Source of the DNA: Methanomicrobia archaeon
Lineage (GTDB): Archaea > Halobacteriota > Bog-38 > Methanoflorentales > Methanoflorentaceae
Assembly (NCBI GenBank): GCA_015660915.1
Contig: JACTTZ010000003.1
Location: 110,723-174,722, forward strand
DNA: 64,000 nucleotides
Direction: 5' to 3'
Part shown: piece after piece, positions 56,011 through 64,000 of the stretch
Layout: every line of letters starts with the position of its first letter
Position numbering within the stretch: position 1 is the stretch's first letter
Made by a program: the position numbers and the translations under genes
Notes under the pieces: model-generated
What the model was told of the DNA's origin: nothing
Database searches by the model: none
What the model saw: only the letters and a program-made list of their open reading frames with translations

Positions 56011-56236
56011 AAAGAGCATTGCCAAAAAACATACTGCTGGAAGTCCATAGAAGTAAAATTTCTGTGCATCACGCAAAAACTGGTTACGCGTATCCAGCAA
56101 TACGGCTGCCGCACACATTCTCCCGACTTATAGGGCTACCGACCCGAATATATCAAACCGTTCACGATGGGGCGTTGGCCTTTCTCGTGGTCATTTCGCC
56201 TCAAGAAAAAGCCTCAGAAAACCCAAAATCGTCCGT
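55974..56236 (+). pseudogene. Truncated small unknown gene
   Basis: The reading frame starts ATG 55974 (MLASELYSDLFNQRALPKN) and continues for about 88 codons of ordinary protein-like sequence. It then runs through the tRNA-Val 3' fragment to a stop at 56378, giving the FTRRRSPVRIRPS translation that any tRNA-Val copy produces. The true gene end was therefore replaced or cut off at the fragment. No family is recognised. A related N-terminus (MLAAEHCPDFF) lies at 63359. Confidence 0.5.
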
Positions 56237-56290
56237 CTTCACACGGCGGAGGTCGCCGGTTCGAATCCGGCCGAGCTCATCGTTCTTTTT
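56237..56290 (+). repeat. Duplicate of the tRNA-Val 3' half (probable att-type repeat)
   Basis: Matches 48510-48563 over 54 bases with one mismatch (GAGCTCA for GAGCCCA). It runs from the anticodon loop to 11 bases beyond the tRNA end, including ATCGTTCTTTTT. The 5' half of the tRNA is absent. Weaker similarity, about two thirds identical by eye, continues for roughly 55 bases. This is the pattern left by integration of an element at a tRNA gene. Confidence 0.85.
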
Positions 56291-56426
56291 ACAACCGGAC
56301 ACACTTGAAGCGTCTGCTGGGGCTTTGCCGGTTACGAGGATCATGGCCAATCAGATCATTAGCTGTCATTTGCGTTAAGTAAGTTAAACGAGCTGAGAAA
56401 GTTAGGATAGAACGTATAACGTGCGA

Positions 56427-57599
56427 CTACCTAATCGAAAGTAAGGCTGCAATAAGCGGTAAATATTTTGCTAGGATGCTAAGTATACTCGTAGTTTCGT
56501 CGAATTCTACCAGAATAGAGCCCCATTTTTTCATCTTTCCTTGTAGGAGCTTCGCCTTTTGATGAGCAGACCATTTTAGCCAATATTTCAACCACGCTTT
56601 TTTAAGATCTCGGACCTTTTGTCCTTCTTTCACTTTTGAAGCTCTCTGGACGGCAGTAAACAAATCCTTGAAAAAATCAGCATATTCTGCTGTATCTGCT
56701 ATCACCGGAATACTTAGCACTTCGTGTATGGAGTCAGGATCCACAAAAACAATGCACGGCAGCAAGTTCTTGTCCACGTGCAGCTCCTCTGCTAATCCGA
56801 ATGCTATATCTCTGTCGACAGGCGTTAATTCCATCCACTTCATCATCTTGAGATCGAAATCAGTTCCCAGTTTTTCTTTCCAATAATTTTGCCAACCCCC
56901 ACCCCATTTTTTTGGATTTTCAACCGTACCAATAAGGCACTCCTCGCCACTTAGCTCATGCAGCCAGCGTCCCTTTGTATTCACAAAACGAGCAAAGGTC
57001 TTATCGACTTCTGTATAGAGCAAAAATGCATAGAGTGGATATCTATAGGTGCCATCCTCGAGCATCTTTTGCAAATCTTGTCTATTTGTAACCGGAACAA
57101 TTGCCTTAAATTCCGTTGGACCGATTTCTGTTATTACTTCGCGAACACGCGGATCGATTTTTTCCCACGGCAGCAAAGTCTCAAGATGTGCTCCGGCAAA
57201 GACACGTAACATCTCGCTCTCATCTTCGTCCAATATCAGCTGTGAAAGCGGCGTGACTGCTTTTATATCTCCCAAATTGCCCAAGATATAAGGCATAAAA
57301 TCTCGCACCATTATGTCATCCTCTTTATCCAACATGACTGATGCGAGTGGTTCAATCGCTTTCGGTCCACATATGTCCACAAGTAGGTATGCCGCCTGAA
57401 GTCGATCACTTGCACTCTTATCTAGTAACCACGATTGTATCGCTGCTGCTGCCGGTTCACCGATTTCAATGAGTGAATCTCGTGCTTCATCACTGCGTGT
57501 ATCTCTTTTATTTCGGTAGATAGCGATTAGTTTCCCCACATCATGAACACGCTTGAGTTCTTGAACGTCAAGGCTATCGGTCTCACCAGATTTACTCAA
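56427..57599 (-). CDS. HEAT-repeat protein of unknown function
   Basis: 390 residues from TTG 57599, which has GAGGTGA just upstream; the longer frame adds 35 unlikely residues. HEAT repeats are at about 20-145 (AIQSWLLDKSASDRLQAAYL; AVTPLSQLILDEDESEMLRV). A mixed domain follows (about 165-330) with ELSGEECLIGTVENPKKWGG and NLLPCIVFVDPD, loosely recalling a thioredoxin-like or sensor fold. A lysine-rich helix and hydrophobic end (LAKYLPLIAALLSI) close the protein. AT-rich. Divergent from the wHTH-HEPN gene. Confidence 0.65.
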   Translation of the reverse strand: MSKSGETDSLDVQELKRVHDVGKLIAIYRNKRDTRSDEARDSLIEIGEPAAAAIQSWLLDKSASDRLQAAYLLVDICGPKAIEPLASVMLDKEDDIMVRDFMPYILGNLGDIKAVTPLSQLILDEDESEMLRVFAGAHLETLLPWEKIDPRVREVITEIGPTEFKAIVPVTNRQDLQKMLEDGTYRYPLYAFLLYTEVDKTFARFVNTKGRWLHELSGEECLIGTVENPKKWGGGWQNYWKEKLGTDFDLKMMKWMELTPVDRDIAFGLAEELHVDKNLLPCIVFVDPDSIHEVLSIPVIADTAEYADFFKDLFTAVQRASKVKEGQKVRDLKKAWLKYWLKWSAHQKAKLLQGKMKKWGSILVEFDETTSILSILAKYLPLIAALLSIR

Positions 57600-57819
57600 A
57601 TTTTCACCTCGACATCTTTTCAGGATTAATAATGGTCCTGAATCTGAAATACGTTTGCCAATATAGATGTGAGTATACGAAGAATGTCTTGGAGTCAATG
57701 TCAAGTAAAATCTGACGAAAATCCGTGGGATAGCTCAAATATTTTCAATTTAACGCAAGGTACGGTAGCCTTCAATCAAAACTTTAACAAGTCTTTACCT
57801 ATACTTATTAGGATTACAC

Positions 57820-59103
57820 ATGGCTTTAGGAAGAGATAACAAAGAAAAGACAACTGGAACTAAAGTCCTTGATTTCGTAACGGATTTTTATCTAGGGTCC
57901 CGTGATTTCAACGGAGTCCCTGTTGGTACGATTGAAAAAGAAATGCGAATGTCACGTGAAAGCATTCTTCGTGCGCTACGAGAACTTCTAGGACAGAACC
58001 ACATATCAATCGTATCTTCAAAACAGGATGTTAATCCATATATTAAACGCTTTGCTGAGGAGTCCCGTGAAAATCAGATTATCAGGTTTGACAGCGAAGA
58101 CGGATTGATTTGCGTATATCCGTCCCCTACTCATTTACATAAAGTTGTGGATCGGCATTCCTTTGAGGGCAAACCTTTTACTTTAAAAATCGCGTTAGGA
58201 GCGCCGCAGCTTGACTTCGAATCGTTTGATTTGCGTGTTTTGCTTAACTATAGAGATGACCCACGCTATGATTATTACAACAACGATATTCACGGAAGTA
58301 TAGACATAAAAGATGATGAAACTATCAAGGAGTTAGACCAGTCTGATCGAGTCTTTCTAAAGTCTTTCGGCTACTCTTATGATTCTGAACACTACCGCGC
58401 TGTCGCCGTTTTTTTAATTTACTTACGCCGTTTGAACGCAGCGCACCAACAAATATGGAATGCAAAATTGCTGAGAGGCGAGTATAAGCTACATCCTGAC
58501 TATTATCGATCTATGATTTTAGGCGAATGGCCCGAAGGCTGTTCTGTGGTTGATGCTCTTTCGTTAGATATTATCGCAATTAACCAAGTTTGTAAGTTGA
58601 TGAAACGTCCACCGTTGTTCAATGATGAATTACGCGTCACGAGGGCAACGGAACTTAGTTTTTTGATAATGCCTACGCGCAAAGAATTTTGTAAGTTCGC
58701 GTTAGAGCTGAACAAAGCAATCGGCGACAACATCAATATCAAGTTCTTCAGGGACGATGTTGAAAAGATAAAGATTATCAAGACGCGCTCAGGACCCAAG
58801 GAGCAGAACAAAGGAAGCGTTGAACTGTTGGCTGAATGGCTTGAAAAATGCTTTCATATCGACGACAGAACACAAATCAATGAAATGATAAAATGTTTCA
58901 AAAACATCGCAAAATTGAGAGGCCGCGCCGCGCACACTCGTGATGAGAACAAATACAATCGACGCTACTTCAAGGAACAACGGGACTTATTCATCGAAGC
59001 TTACACAGGGATTAATTTATTGCGCATTATATTTGCTTCTTATCCCCGCGCGAAAAAGAAAAAAATCCCCCCGTCGCTTAATGGTAAGGTTTACGCAGAA
59101 TAA
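57820..59103 (+). CDS. Winged-helix plus HEPN-type protein, candidate defence effector
   Basis: 427 residues. A winged-helix DNA-binding part is at about 15-65 (VGTIEKEMRMSRESILRALR, 20), followed by a middle domain of unknown type (70-300). A helical C-terminal domain contains AKLRGRAAHTRDENKYNRRY, whose R367-x4-H372 spacing fits the HEPN ribonuclease motif. The end is lysine rich. The two-gene divergent arrangement with the HEAT protein, together with AT-rich codon use, suggests acquired DNA. Activity has not been shown; an HEPN fold without catalysis is possible. Confidence 0.55.
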   Translation: MALGRDNKEKTTGTKVLDFVTDFYLGSRDFNGVPVGTIEKEMRMSRESILRALRELLGQNHISIVSSKQDVNPYIKRFAEESRENQIIRFDSEDGLICVYPSPTHLHKVVDRHSFEGKPFTLKIALGAPQLDFESFDLRVLLNYRDDPRYDYYNNDIHGSIDIKDDETIKELDQSDRVFLKSFGYSYDSEHYRAVAVFLIYLRRLNAAHQQIWNAKLLRGEYKLHPDYYRSMILGEWPEGCSVVDALSLDIIAINQVCKLMKRPPLFNDELRVTRATELSFLIMPTRKEFCKFALELNKAIGDNINIKFFRDDVEKIKIIKTRSGPKEQNKGSVELLAEWLEKCFHIDDRTQINEMIKCFKNIAKLRGRAAHTRDENKYNRRYFKEQRDLFIEAYTGINLLRIIFASYPRAKKKKIPPSLNGKVYAE

Positions 59104-59200
59104 AACGTGGTAGGGGTGTTTGCGGGAGCGACGGGAGATATCGTTCTTCAGCTGAAAATAAGTCATAACATAAGCTCGGACAAGAGACCCCATCCTCGAT

Positions 59201-62200
59201 CTAGACAGGACTGGGTTCGGCAGCAATCGTCCGGCGGAACCTCTCCGGTATCAGGTCCCCAATGCAAGAAGTGGCAGCACAGATCACCGAATCCGCAGCG
59301 CCATAGTAGACGATCACTTCATCATCCGCATCGAGGATGCCCTTCTCCCCGTCTCTTGGAACAGCTCCACACGTGTACACGACGCGGGGAACCCACGACC
59401 GCTCATCCTTGCCCAGCTCCCATTCGTCTTCCGGCTCCAGAATGAAGTTGGGGGAACGAAAGAGCAGTTTGGCGGGATTTTCCAGGTCCAGTAGCATAAC
59501 CCCCAGCCGATAGATATGCGCATAGTCGACTCCGTGGGTGATGAGCAACCAGCCGAACCTGGTTTTGATCGGCTGGGAGCCGCCACCGATCTTGGTCGCA
59601 TCCCACATCATCCCGGAGGTGGCTCCCGCCAGTATTTTATGCATCTTTCTGGGCCAGGGACAGCTCAGGTGGGGGGAGAAGGTCACCCACATATGCGGAT
59701 CCACGCGATGAAGCATGGCGAACTTCTCGTTGAACTGCTCGGGAAACAAGGCGGCATCTTTGTTACTGATTCCCGGGAAAACCGTGCCGTGTCTCTGCCA
59801 GGCTTTCCAGCGTCTATGCAGGAAAGCGTCCACCGGAATTGACGCTAGGGCGATTTGGGCGATCATGCCATCGTAGGCGGTGTAGGTCATGTAAATACGA
59901 TCCCCTATCCGCGTCAGACGAGGATCCTCGCACCCTTGCGCTTCCGCTTTTCCCTCCGGCTCGAAGATGGGATGATCGAGGCGGTGTTTGAATCTGAATC
60001 CATCGTCGCTGACGGCGAGACCTAGCCGCGAGACTTTGTCTTCGCCGACTGCGCGGTACACCAGATAGACTTTGCCATCCAATTTGATAGCGCCCGCGTT
60101 GAGCACATATCTGGATTCCCAGGGGTGGTTTTTGACGGACTCGAGCGCCGGATTATGCGCATACCGCTTCAGCATTCCGGCCGGAGGCTGCCCTTCGATG
60201 GGACCTGCTGTTGCTTTGGGCATAATTTCGCTGGCTTCCTTTTCTGTTCCCAGCACCAGTTGTGCCAAATCTTCCCGTGCCCTTCCCTGCCCCATCAACT
60301 CGGTCACCTTCTCTCCCAAGTCTTCGATGTCCCCTCCGACAGCCTTGAAGTATTCGAGGAGGAACTCCCGGGATGTCCAGTCCGTCTCAACGTGCGCTGA
60401 GAGGGGTGGTGGGGAAGTCCTGCCCCCTTTGAAGCTGTAGCTCGCCCACGACCATGCGGAGCACGTCACAAAGCCGCCATCGGGGAGCGACAATGCCAGA
60501 TGATAGGAATCGGCTACCGATCTGAGATCATCGGCTAGCGTCAATCGATCCTTATTGCCCGGATTCTTCGTGGCGATGGCCTCAGCCATCTGGCGCAGGC
60601 GCGTGGCCACTGATCGGTGGATGGCGGCTTCGAATATACTGTACGCCGAGAGAGGTTTTCTTCCCCAGTGGCCCTCAATCGACTCGATGACCTTCCGGCC
60701 AAAGTCCGTTCGCTCCGAAGCAAATCTCTGCCACACCTGACCGAACATTTCAGCCTCGACGATATTCTTGACAATGGTCGTCAGGTATCGTAGCCGGGGG
60801 AATTCACCGCCCATCCCCTTATGAAGGCTGGTCACCAAAATGCCGGAGCCCAGTTTATCCAGGGCGGAAGAATCCTTCATCTCCACCAGCGACGGGAAAT
60901 CATCGCCATTAACCACGAGCGACTTGATATCGCAGGGGCCAGAATGTTCAGGACGAATGGTCTCCCGAATGATGCCCCAGAGACCCTCGACGTAGTGTCG
61001 ATCCTCAACCCAGCTAACCAGGGCCAGAACGTGCCGGGGATCGTATTCTTGCAGGAGTTCATCCAGAGTATCAAAACCGAGTTTGATCGGCAGAACCGTC
61101 GGCGGCGTCTGCGCCAATATCGCAGAGATCTTTTCGGGAACAAGGGAGAAGGCCTCCTGATGGGGGAAGTCGGCAAAAATGGCGTCGACCACCTTTTGGG
61201 TGCCTTCGATGGTCGAGAGATCGATATCGGGGAAAAGGCGGTTCTCCACCGAGAGGAGGAATTGCTGGATAGCCAGAGACGTTTCCTGAGAACTGGCTTC
61301 GCGCCGGACTCCCAGCCGCTCATAGACGAAATGCTCGAATTCTTGGCGGCGTCTGGCAAACACCGAATAATAAATACTGTTCGCCGTCACGATCCCGCCA
61401 TCGGGGGCAGGCATCTGCGACGGAACCACCAGAGGCACGCCGGGGATGAACTCCCGATAGGTCACCTGGGGCACCGGCGGTTTGAGCGCTTCGGCCTGCT
61501 CCTGCCATGCCGTCATGAATGTCGGCCTCTGCACGAGGAACTCATTCACCAGCTCTTCGATCCGCGCCTCGGCTTCGATGGAAATGAGATGGTCGGCGTT
61601 CACGGGAGCGGTCGACCCCAGTTCGGTTCTAAGCGCTTCGATTTCGATCAAGTTGCTGCCGGTGAACCCGTCATACAGGGGAATGAGGGAATCGAACAGG
61701 TCATCGTGGGTAAAGTCTCGATTGAAGGCATATGCCAAAAGCAGATTATACAAGATGGTTGTCCATAGGCCGGCTGAAAACTTGAACTCCCTCGCATGGA
61801 CGTCAGCCATATTCTCCAGTTGCCGGCAGATCTCAGCCGGGAATATCTTATCGTACAGCCAATGGAATCTGTTGAAACCCTCCTGGTATTTGGCTATCAG
61901 CACATCCTGAGCCATCTCTGCCGCCACAGGCCGTTGCGAGTTCCGAACGCCGACGGTCGGTAATCGTTTCAGAATGGGCGGCTCTTCAGTTTTTTGAGTC
62001 GATTGCCACCAATCATGGTCTTTGAGAATTTGATCGAACAGCGATCGGGTCACCTGCCGGAACACCAGTTCCCACTTCCCTCCTGGTTCTTTATCGATTT
62101 TCACTCCGAGGTTGGCTTCGCCGATCCGGGCGTTGGTTACGATAGCGTTGGTGACAATCCAAGCGTCTATCCCATGTCCGCCGGTTGTTGTGTTCCAGTT

Positions 62201-62872
62201 GCGGCGCGCGTCATCCCGATAAACCCGAAGCAGTCGGTGGGCGATGCCCCGGAGGCCGCCCACGAGGGAATAGACCGGAGAGTTGTACACCGAACTGAGC
62301 AGTGGATACGTCAGATTGGCGTGGGCGATGACATCAGGATAATGCAGATTGAACCGGGAGACCACCAGATCCATCTGACCACGCTTGACGGGGTCGAGCA
62401 AAGACCGAATCCACTCCGGGGCCATCCCCACCACTTCTTTTTTGCTTCTTCGGCTGGTCAGATCGGCCTCCAGCAGGACCAGATCGCCCCCCAGTTGATC
62501 CGCGATCTCCATGATCGCCCGGATGCTCCATCCCTTCCCATCCAGTAGGTCGTCATCGAATTTGAAGGCGATCCGCTCCACAAGGGAAATCTTCCTCAGA
62601 CGCGTGGAGTTGAAGGCCTGGAGCGCTTTTCCGCCCGCCGGCGACCCGGCGGCTACGATCACCGATTTCGCATCGGGATAGTATTGATCCAGTCCCTGGG
62701 TGGCCGTCCTCAACACGTGACCAATCGAGTCCGCTTCATTGTAGAAGGGAATCCCCACAACGATATCCGCTGCGCCTATTTGCTGTGCCTGACAAAGAGG
62801 GTCGCTCATCGCCTGCCTAAAACGGTCCTGCAGTTGGTTGCGGCTGACGATTCCATTCAGAGGGATTGGCAC
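59201..62872 (-). CDS. Glycosyltransferase-GH130 phosphorylase fusion protein
   Basis: 1223 residues from GTG 62872, chosen because AAAGGAG lies six bases upstream. The N-terminal GT-A domain (about 35-310) has DIVVGIPFYNEADSIGHVLR, the DxD-like LLEADLTS and GGHGIDAWIVTNAI. It resembles GT2/GT81 enzymes that use sugar nucleotides and phosphoglycerate-type acceptors. A long helical middle (about 330-860) is unassigned. The GH130 domain (about 900-1215) has GCEDPRLTRIGDRIYMTYTA (20), NKDAALFPEQ and LHRVDPHMWV, as in beta-mannoside phosphorylases. Base composition is richer in G+C than its neighbours. Confidence 0.75.
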   Translation of the reverse strand: MPIPLNGIVSRNQLQDRFRQAMSDPLCQAQQIGAADIVVGIPFYNEADSIGHVLRTATQGLDQYYPDAKSVIVAAGSPAGGKALQAFNSTRLRKISLVERIAFKFDDDLLDGKGWSIRAIMEIADQLGGDLVLLEADLTSRRSKKEVVGMAPEWIRSLLDPVKRGQMDLVVSRFNLHYPDVIAHANLTYPLLSSVYNSPVYSLVGGLRGIAHRLLRVYRDDARRNWNTTTGGHGIDAWIVTNAIVTNARIGEANLGVKIDKEPGGKWELVFRQVTRSLFDQILKDHDWWQSTQKTEEPPILKRLPTVGVRNSQRPVAAEMAQDVLIAKYQEGFNRFHWLYDKIFPAEICRQLENMADVHAREFKFSAGLWTTILYNLLLAYAFNRDFTHDDLFDSLIPLYDGFTGSNLIEIEALRTELGSTAPVNADHLISIEAEARIEELVNEFLVQRPTFMTAWQEQAEALKPPVPQVTYREFIPGVPLVVPSQMPAPDGGIVTANSIYYSVFARRRQEFEHFVYERLGVRREASSQETSLAIQQFLLSVENRLFPDIDLSTIEGTQKVVDAIFADFPHQEAFSLVPEKISAILAQTPPTVLPIKLGFDTLDELLQEYDPRHVLALVSWVEDRHYVEGLWGIIRETIRPEHSGPCDIKSLVVNGDDFPSLVEMKDSSALDKLGSGILVTSLHKGMGGEFPRLRYLTTIVKNIVEAEMFGQVWQRFASERTDFGRKVIESIEGHWGRKPLSAYSIFEAAIHRSVATRLRQMAEAIATKNPGNKDRLTLADDLRSVADSYHLALSLPDGGFVTCSAWSWASYSFKGGRTSPPPLSAHVETDWTSREFLLEYFKAVGGDIEDLGEKVTELMGQGRAREDLAQLVLGTEKEASEIMPKATAGPIEGQPPAGMLKRYAHNPALESVKNHPWESRYVLNAGAIKLDGKVYLVYRAVGEDKVSRLGLAVSDDGFRFKHRLDHPIFEPEGKAEAQGCEDPRLTRIGDRIYMTYTAYDGMIAQIALASIPVDAFLHRRWKAWQRHGTVFPGISNKDAALFPEQFNEKFAMLHRVDPHMWVTFSPHLSCPWPRKMHKILAGATSGMMWDATKIGGGSQPIKTRFGWLLITHGVDYAHIYRLGVMLLDLENPAKLLFRSPNFILEPEDEWELGKDERSWVPRVVYTCGAVPRDGEKGILDADDEVIVYYGAADSVICAATSCIGDLIPERFRRTIAAEPSPV

Positions 62873-63423
62873 CTTATTCTCCTTTGGGAATCTCTGGTCA
62901 AGACCTGGTAACCCCCCGGCCCGGTATGTAGAATTGCAAGGGGTCTGACCACCTTCCATGCCTAAGCAATATTTCTCTTTCTGCCTCGACTGCTGTGTGG
63001 CAGACTATCACGAGTCCGCAGAGTTGTCAAGCCCGGTCGCGCTCTCACTTATGATCGTAACCCTGACCTTTCATTCATCAGGTTTGACTAGCTCTTCTCC
63101 ATACCCTGACGCGAACAGCGTTCCATAACTCCAGTCATAAGCTCACTCGCAAAGTTAGAAACATAAGACTGAATATTAAGGTTTGGATGCCGCCTGTCCA
63201 ATTTATGTTTTCGTTGATTACTCAACTGCAGGAAAGTGCTGAAAGTGAAAGAACAAAGGGGATAGTTGTTGTTATTTAACTAGCCTCGCTAATCGATGTT
63301 AGTCGCGAACGGCCAATCATAACGCTCAAAGTCCGCAGCACTTACCTCATCCACTATTATGCTAGCCGCTGAACACTGCCCAGACTTTTTTGCACACCCT
63401 AAAGGGGGAGGACGAGATCGTGT
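62873..63423. other. Intergenic region between the GT-GH130 and DUF2148 genes
   Basis: About 550 bases with no supported gene apart from the short gene-start remnant noted separately. A 40-60 codon plus-strand frame around 63090-63280 has no start that fits and no recognised family. The region holds repeat B at 63301-63402. Confidence 0.4.
63301..63402 (+). repeat. Imperfect repeat B, promoter-plus-gene-start copy
   Basis: Second copy of the 55918-56010 repeat, including the exact 13-base CTATTATGCTAGC. A short frame starts inside it at ATG 63359 (MLAAEHCPDFFAHPKGGGRD) and stops at 63427 after 22 codons, so the gene it belonged to is lost. Confidence 0.55.
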
Positions 63424-63981
63424 TTAATGCTCGATCGCAGCGGCAAAGTAGATGTTTTTCCCGGAGGCTTTCAGGGGAATCCCATACACCATACTGCATC
63501 CTTTGAACATCCCGAGTTTCATAGCGGCAACGCCGGCGGTATACATGACACGGTTGTCCACATTATGGATGCTCGCCGTTTTCACCGCTGACCCTACAGC
63601 AATGCCAAGGTCAGTAACCTTGAACACGCAGTTCGGACCTTTGTAATCCGTTTTATTGGCCTTTGCCGCTGCACTGGCTATTTCCATATCCTTGCAGCTT
63701 ACGTATCCGCATCCACCACAGTTCAGTCCAAGTGGCCTCCCCCCGCTTACTCCGATGAGGAACGTTGCATCACTAACTTTGACCTGCTCACCGTTGATCC
63801 GAAAAAAGTCCATGTCGGTTTCGGCAGCGATTTGGATCATCTTCTCGGCGATCTTCTCCTGGTCTTTGCCCGTGACGGTCTCAATAGTGATTGAATCGAG
63901 TCCTACGGCTTTCGGTGCGGTCCGTGCTGCCAGCGCCATAAGTCCGGCAACGGTTTTTACTGCTTCTGTTTCTGCAGACAT
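63424..63981 (-). CDS. DUF2148 ferredoxin-domain protein
   Basis: 185 residues, a cysteine-containing protein of a family often described as 'ferredoxin domain-containing' and common in methanogens and anaerobes. The N-terminal part is GLMALAARTAPKAVGLDSIT (20). A cysteine motif, GLNCGGCGYVSCKDM, and a later NCVFKVTDLGIAVGSAVKTA are diagnostic. Function is unknown; metal or Fe-S binding is likely. The stop overlaps the repeat-B remnant frame. The start ATG at 63981 lies close to the window end, so no upstream context is seen. Confidence 0.85.
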   Translation of the reverse strand: MSAETEAVKTVAGLMALAARTAPKAVGLDSITIETVTGKDQEKIAEKMIQIAAETDMDFFRINGEQVKVSDATFLIGVSGGRPLGLNCGGCGYVSCKDMEIASAAAKANKTDYKGPNCVFKVTDLGIAVGSAVKTASIHNVDNRVMYTAGVAAMKLGMFKGCSMVYGIPLKASGKNIYFAAAIEH

Positions 63982-64000
63982 ACCGGATTATTAGTATTAC

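Noticed and set aside
56237..56378. C-terminal half of the frame starting at 55974
   Set aside because: The codons come from the tRNA fragment and its flank, so the 134-residue product is not a normal protein.
59107..62911. Many long frames opposite the GT-GH130 gene
   Set aside because: They are antisense shadows of a G+C-rich gene and show no domain signatures.
63090..63280. Plus-strand frame ending MFSLITQLQESAESERTKGI
   Set aside because: No start codon with a ribosome site, no homologue recognised, and a high chance of arising at random.
48553..63423. Expected integrase, transposase or cas gene in the accessory region
   Set aside because: I looked for the catalytic signatures (tyrosine recombinase R..HxxR..Y, DDE, serine recombinase, Cas1) in the long frames and saw none.

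Overview
The window reads as a chromosome segment of a methanogenic (or closely related methane-cycling) euryarchaeon. The information-processing genes are archaeal throughout: Nop10, aIF2 alpha, S27e, L44e, GINS, PriS, PriL, PCNA, aIF1, an archaeal-type ThrRS and Trm1. Lipid, F420, tetrahydromethanopterin and N-glycosylation genes are also archaeal. Methanogenesis marker protein 9, CofD, a DmrB-like flavoprotein and stand-alone Fae point to C1 metabolism with F420 and H4MPT. DUF2150 and the general gene set suggest a Methanomicrobia/Methanocella-like relative; this placement is inference, because no rRNA gene is present.

Layout. 1-8.7 kb: the 3' end of NAD kinase, then a long minus-strand run of RNase HII, geranylgeranyl reductase, ferredoxin, PAC2, Nop10, aIF2 alpha, S27e, L44e, GINS, PriS, PriL and PCNA (translation plus replication). 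8.8-14.4 kb: QueD-like pterin synthase, RlmE, an EMC3-like insertase, Trm1 and a UbiD-UbiX-LpdD-like set that fits the archaeal modified mevalonate pathway. 14.8-21.4 kb: cofactor genes (CofD, MMP9, a CitG-like protein, DUF447, DmrB, PHP, DHPS-like). 21.4-24.9 kb: ThrRS, a small membrane protein and a t6A methylthiotransferase. 25-35.2 kb: N-glycosylation (AglJ-like, two GT4 enzymes, AglB) around a MacB-like ABC system. 35.4-48.4 kb: mixed metabolic genes (TPR, nucleotidyltransferase, Fae, flavodoxin, aminopeptidase, a glycoside hydrolase, SurE, HypD, aIF1, a 2-oxoacid:ferredoxin oxidoreductase, a DNA methylase).

48.5-63.4 kb is accessory. It begins at an intact tRNA-Val(CAC). A copy of the 3' half of that tRNA lies 7.7 kb away at 56237-56290, and a second imperfect repeat pair lies at 55918-56010 and 63301-63402. 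Between these marks lie a NosD-like surface protein, several small unknown genes, an orphan CRISPR-like repeat, a double-HTH regulator with an ABC-2 exporter, a HEAT-repeat gene divergent from a wHTH-HEPN gene (candidate defence locus), and a 1223-residue glycosyltransferase-GH130 fusion that looks bacterial. The window ends in a DUF2148 gene.

Several start codons were moved from the longest open frame on the basis of Shine-Dalgarno sequences or family length: ferredoxin, L44e, GINS, CofD, DmrB, aIF1, the HEAT-repeat gene, the GT-GH130 gene and others. Nop10, S27e and a 51-residue membrane protein were found by reading short frames directly. No integrase, transposase or cas gene was recognised.
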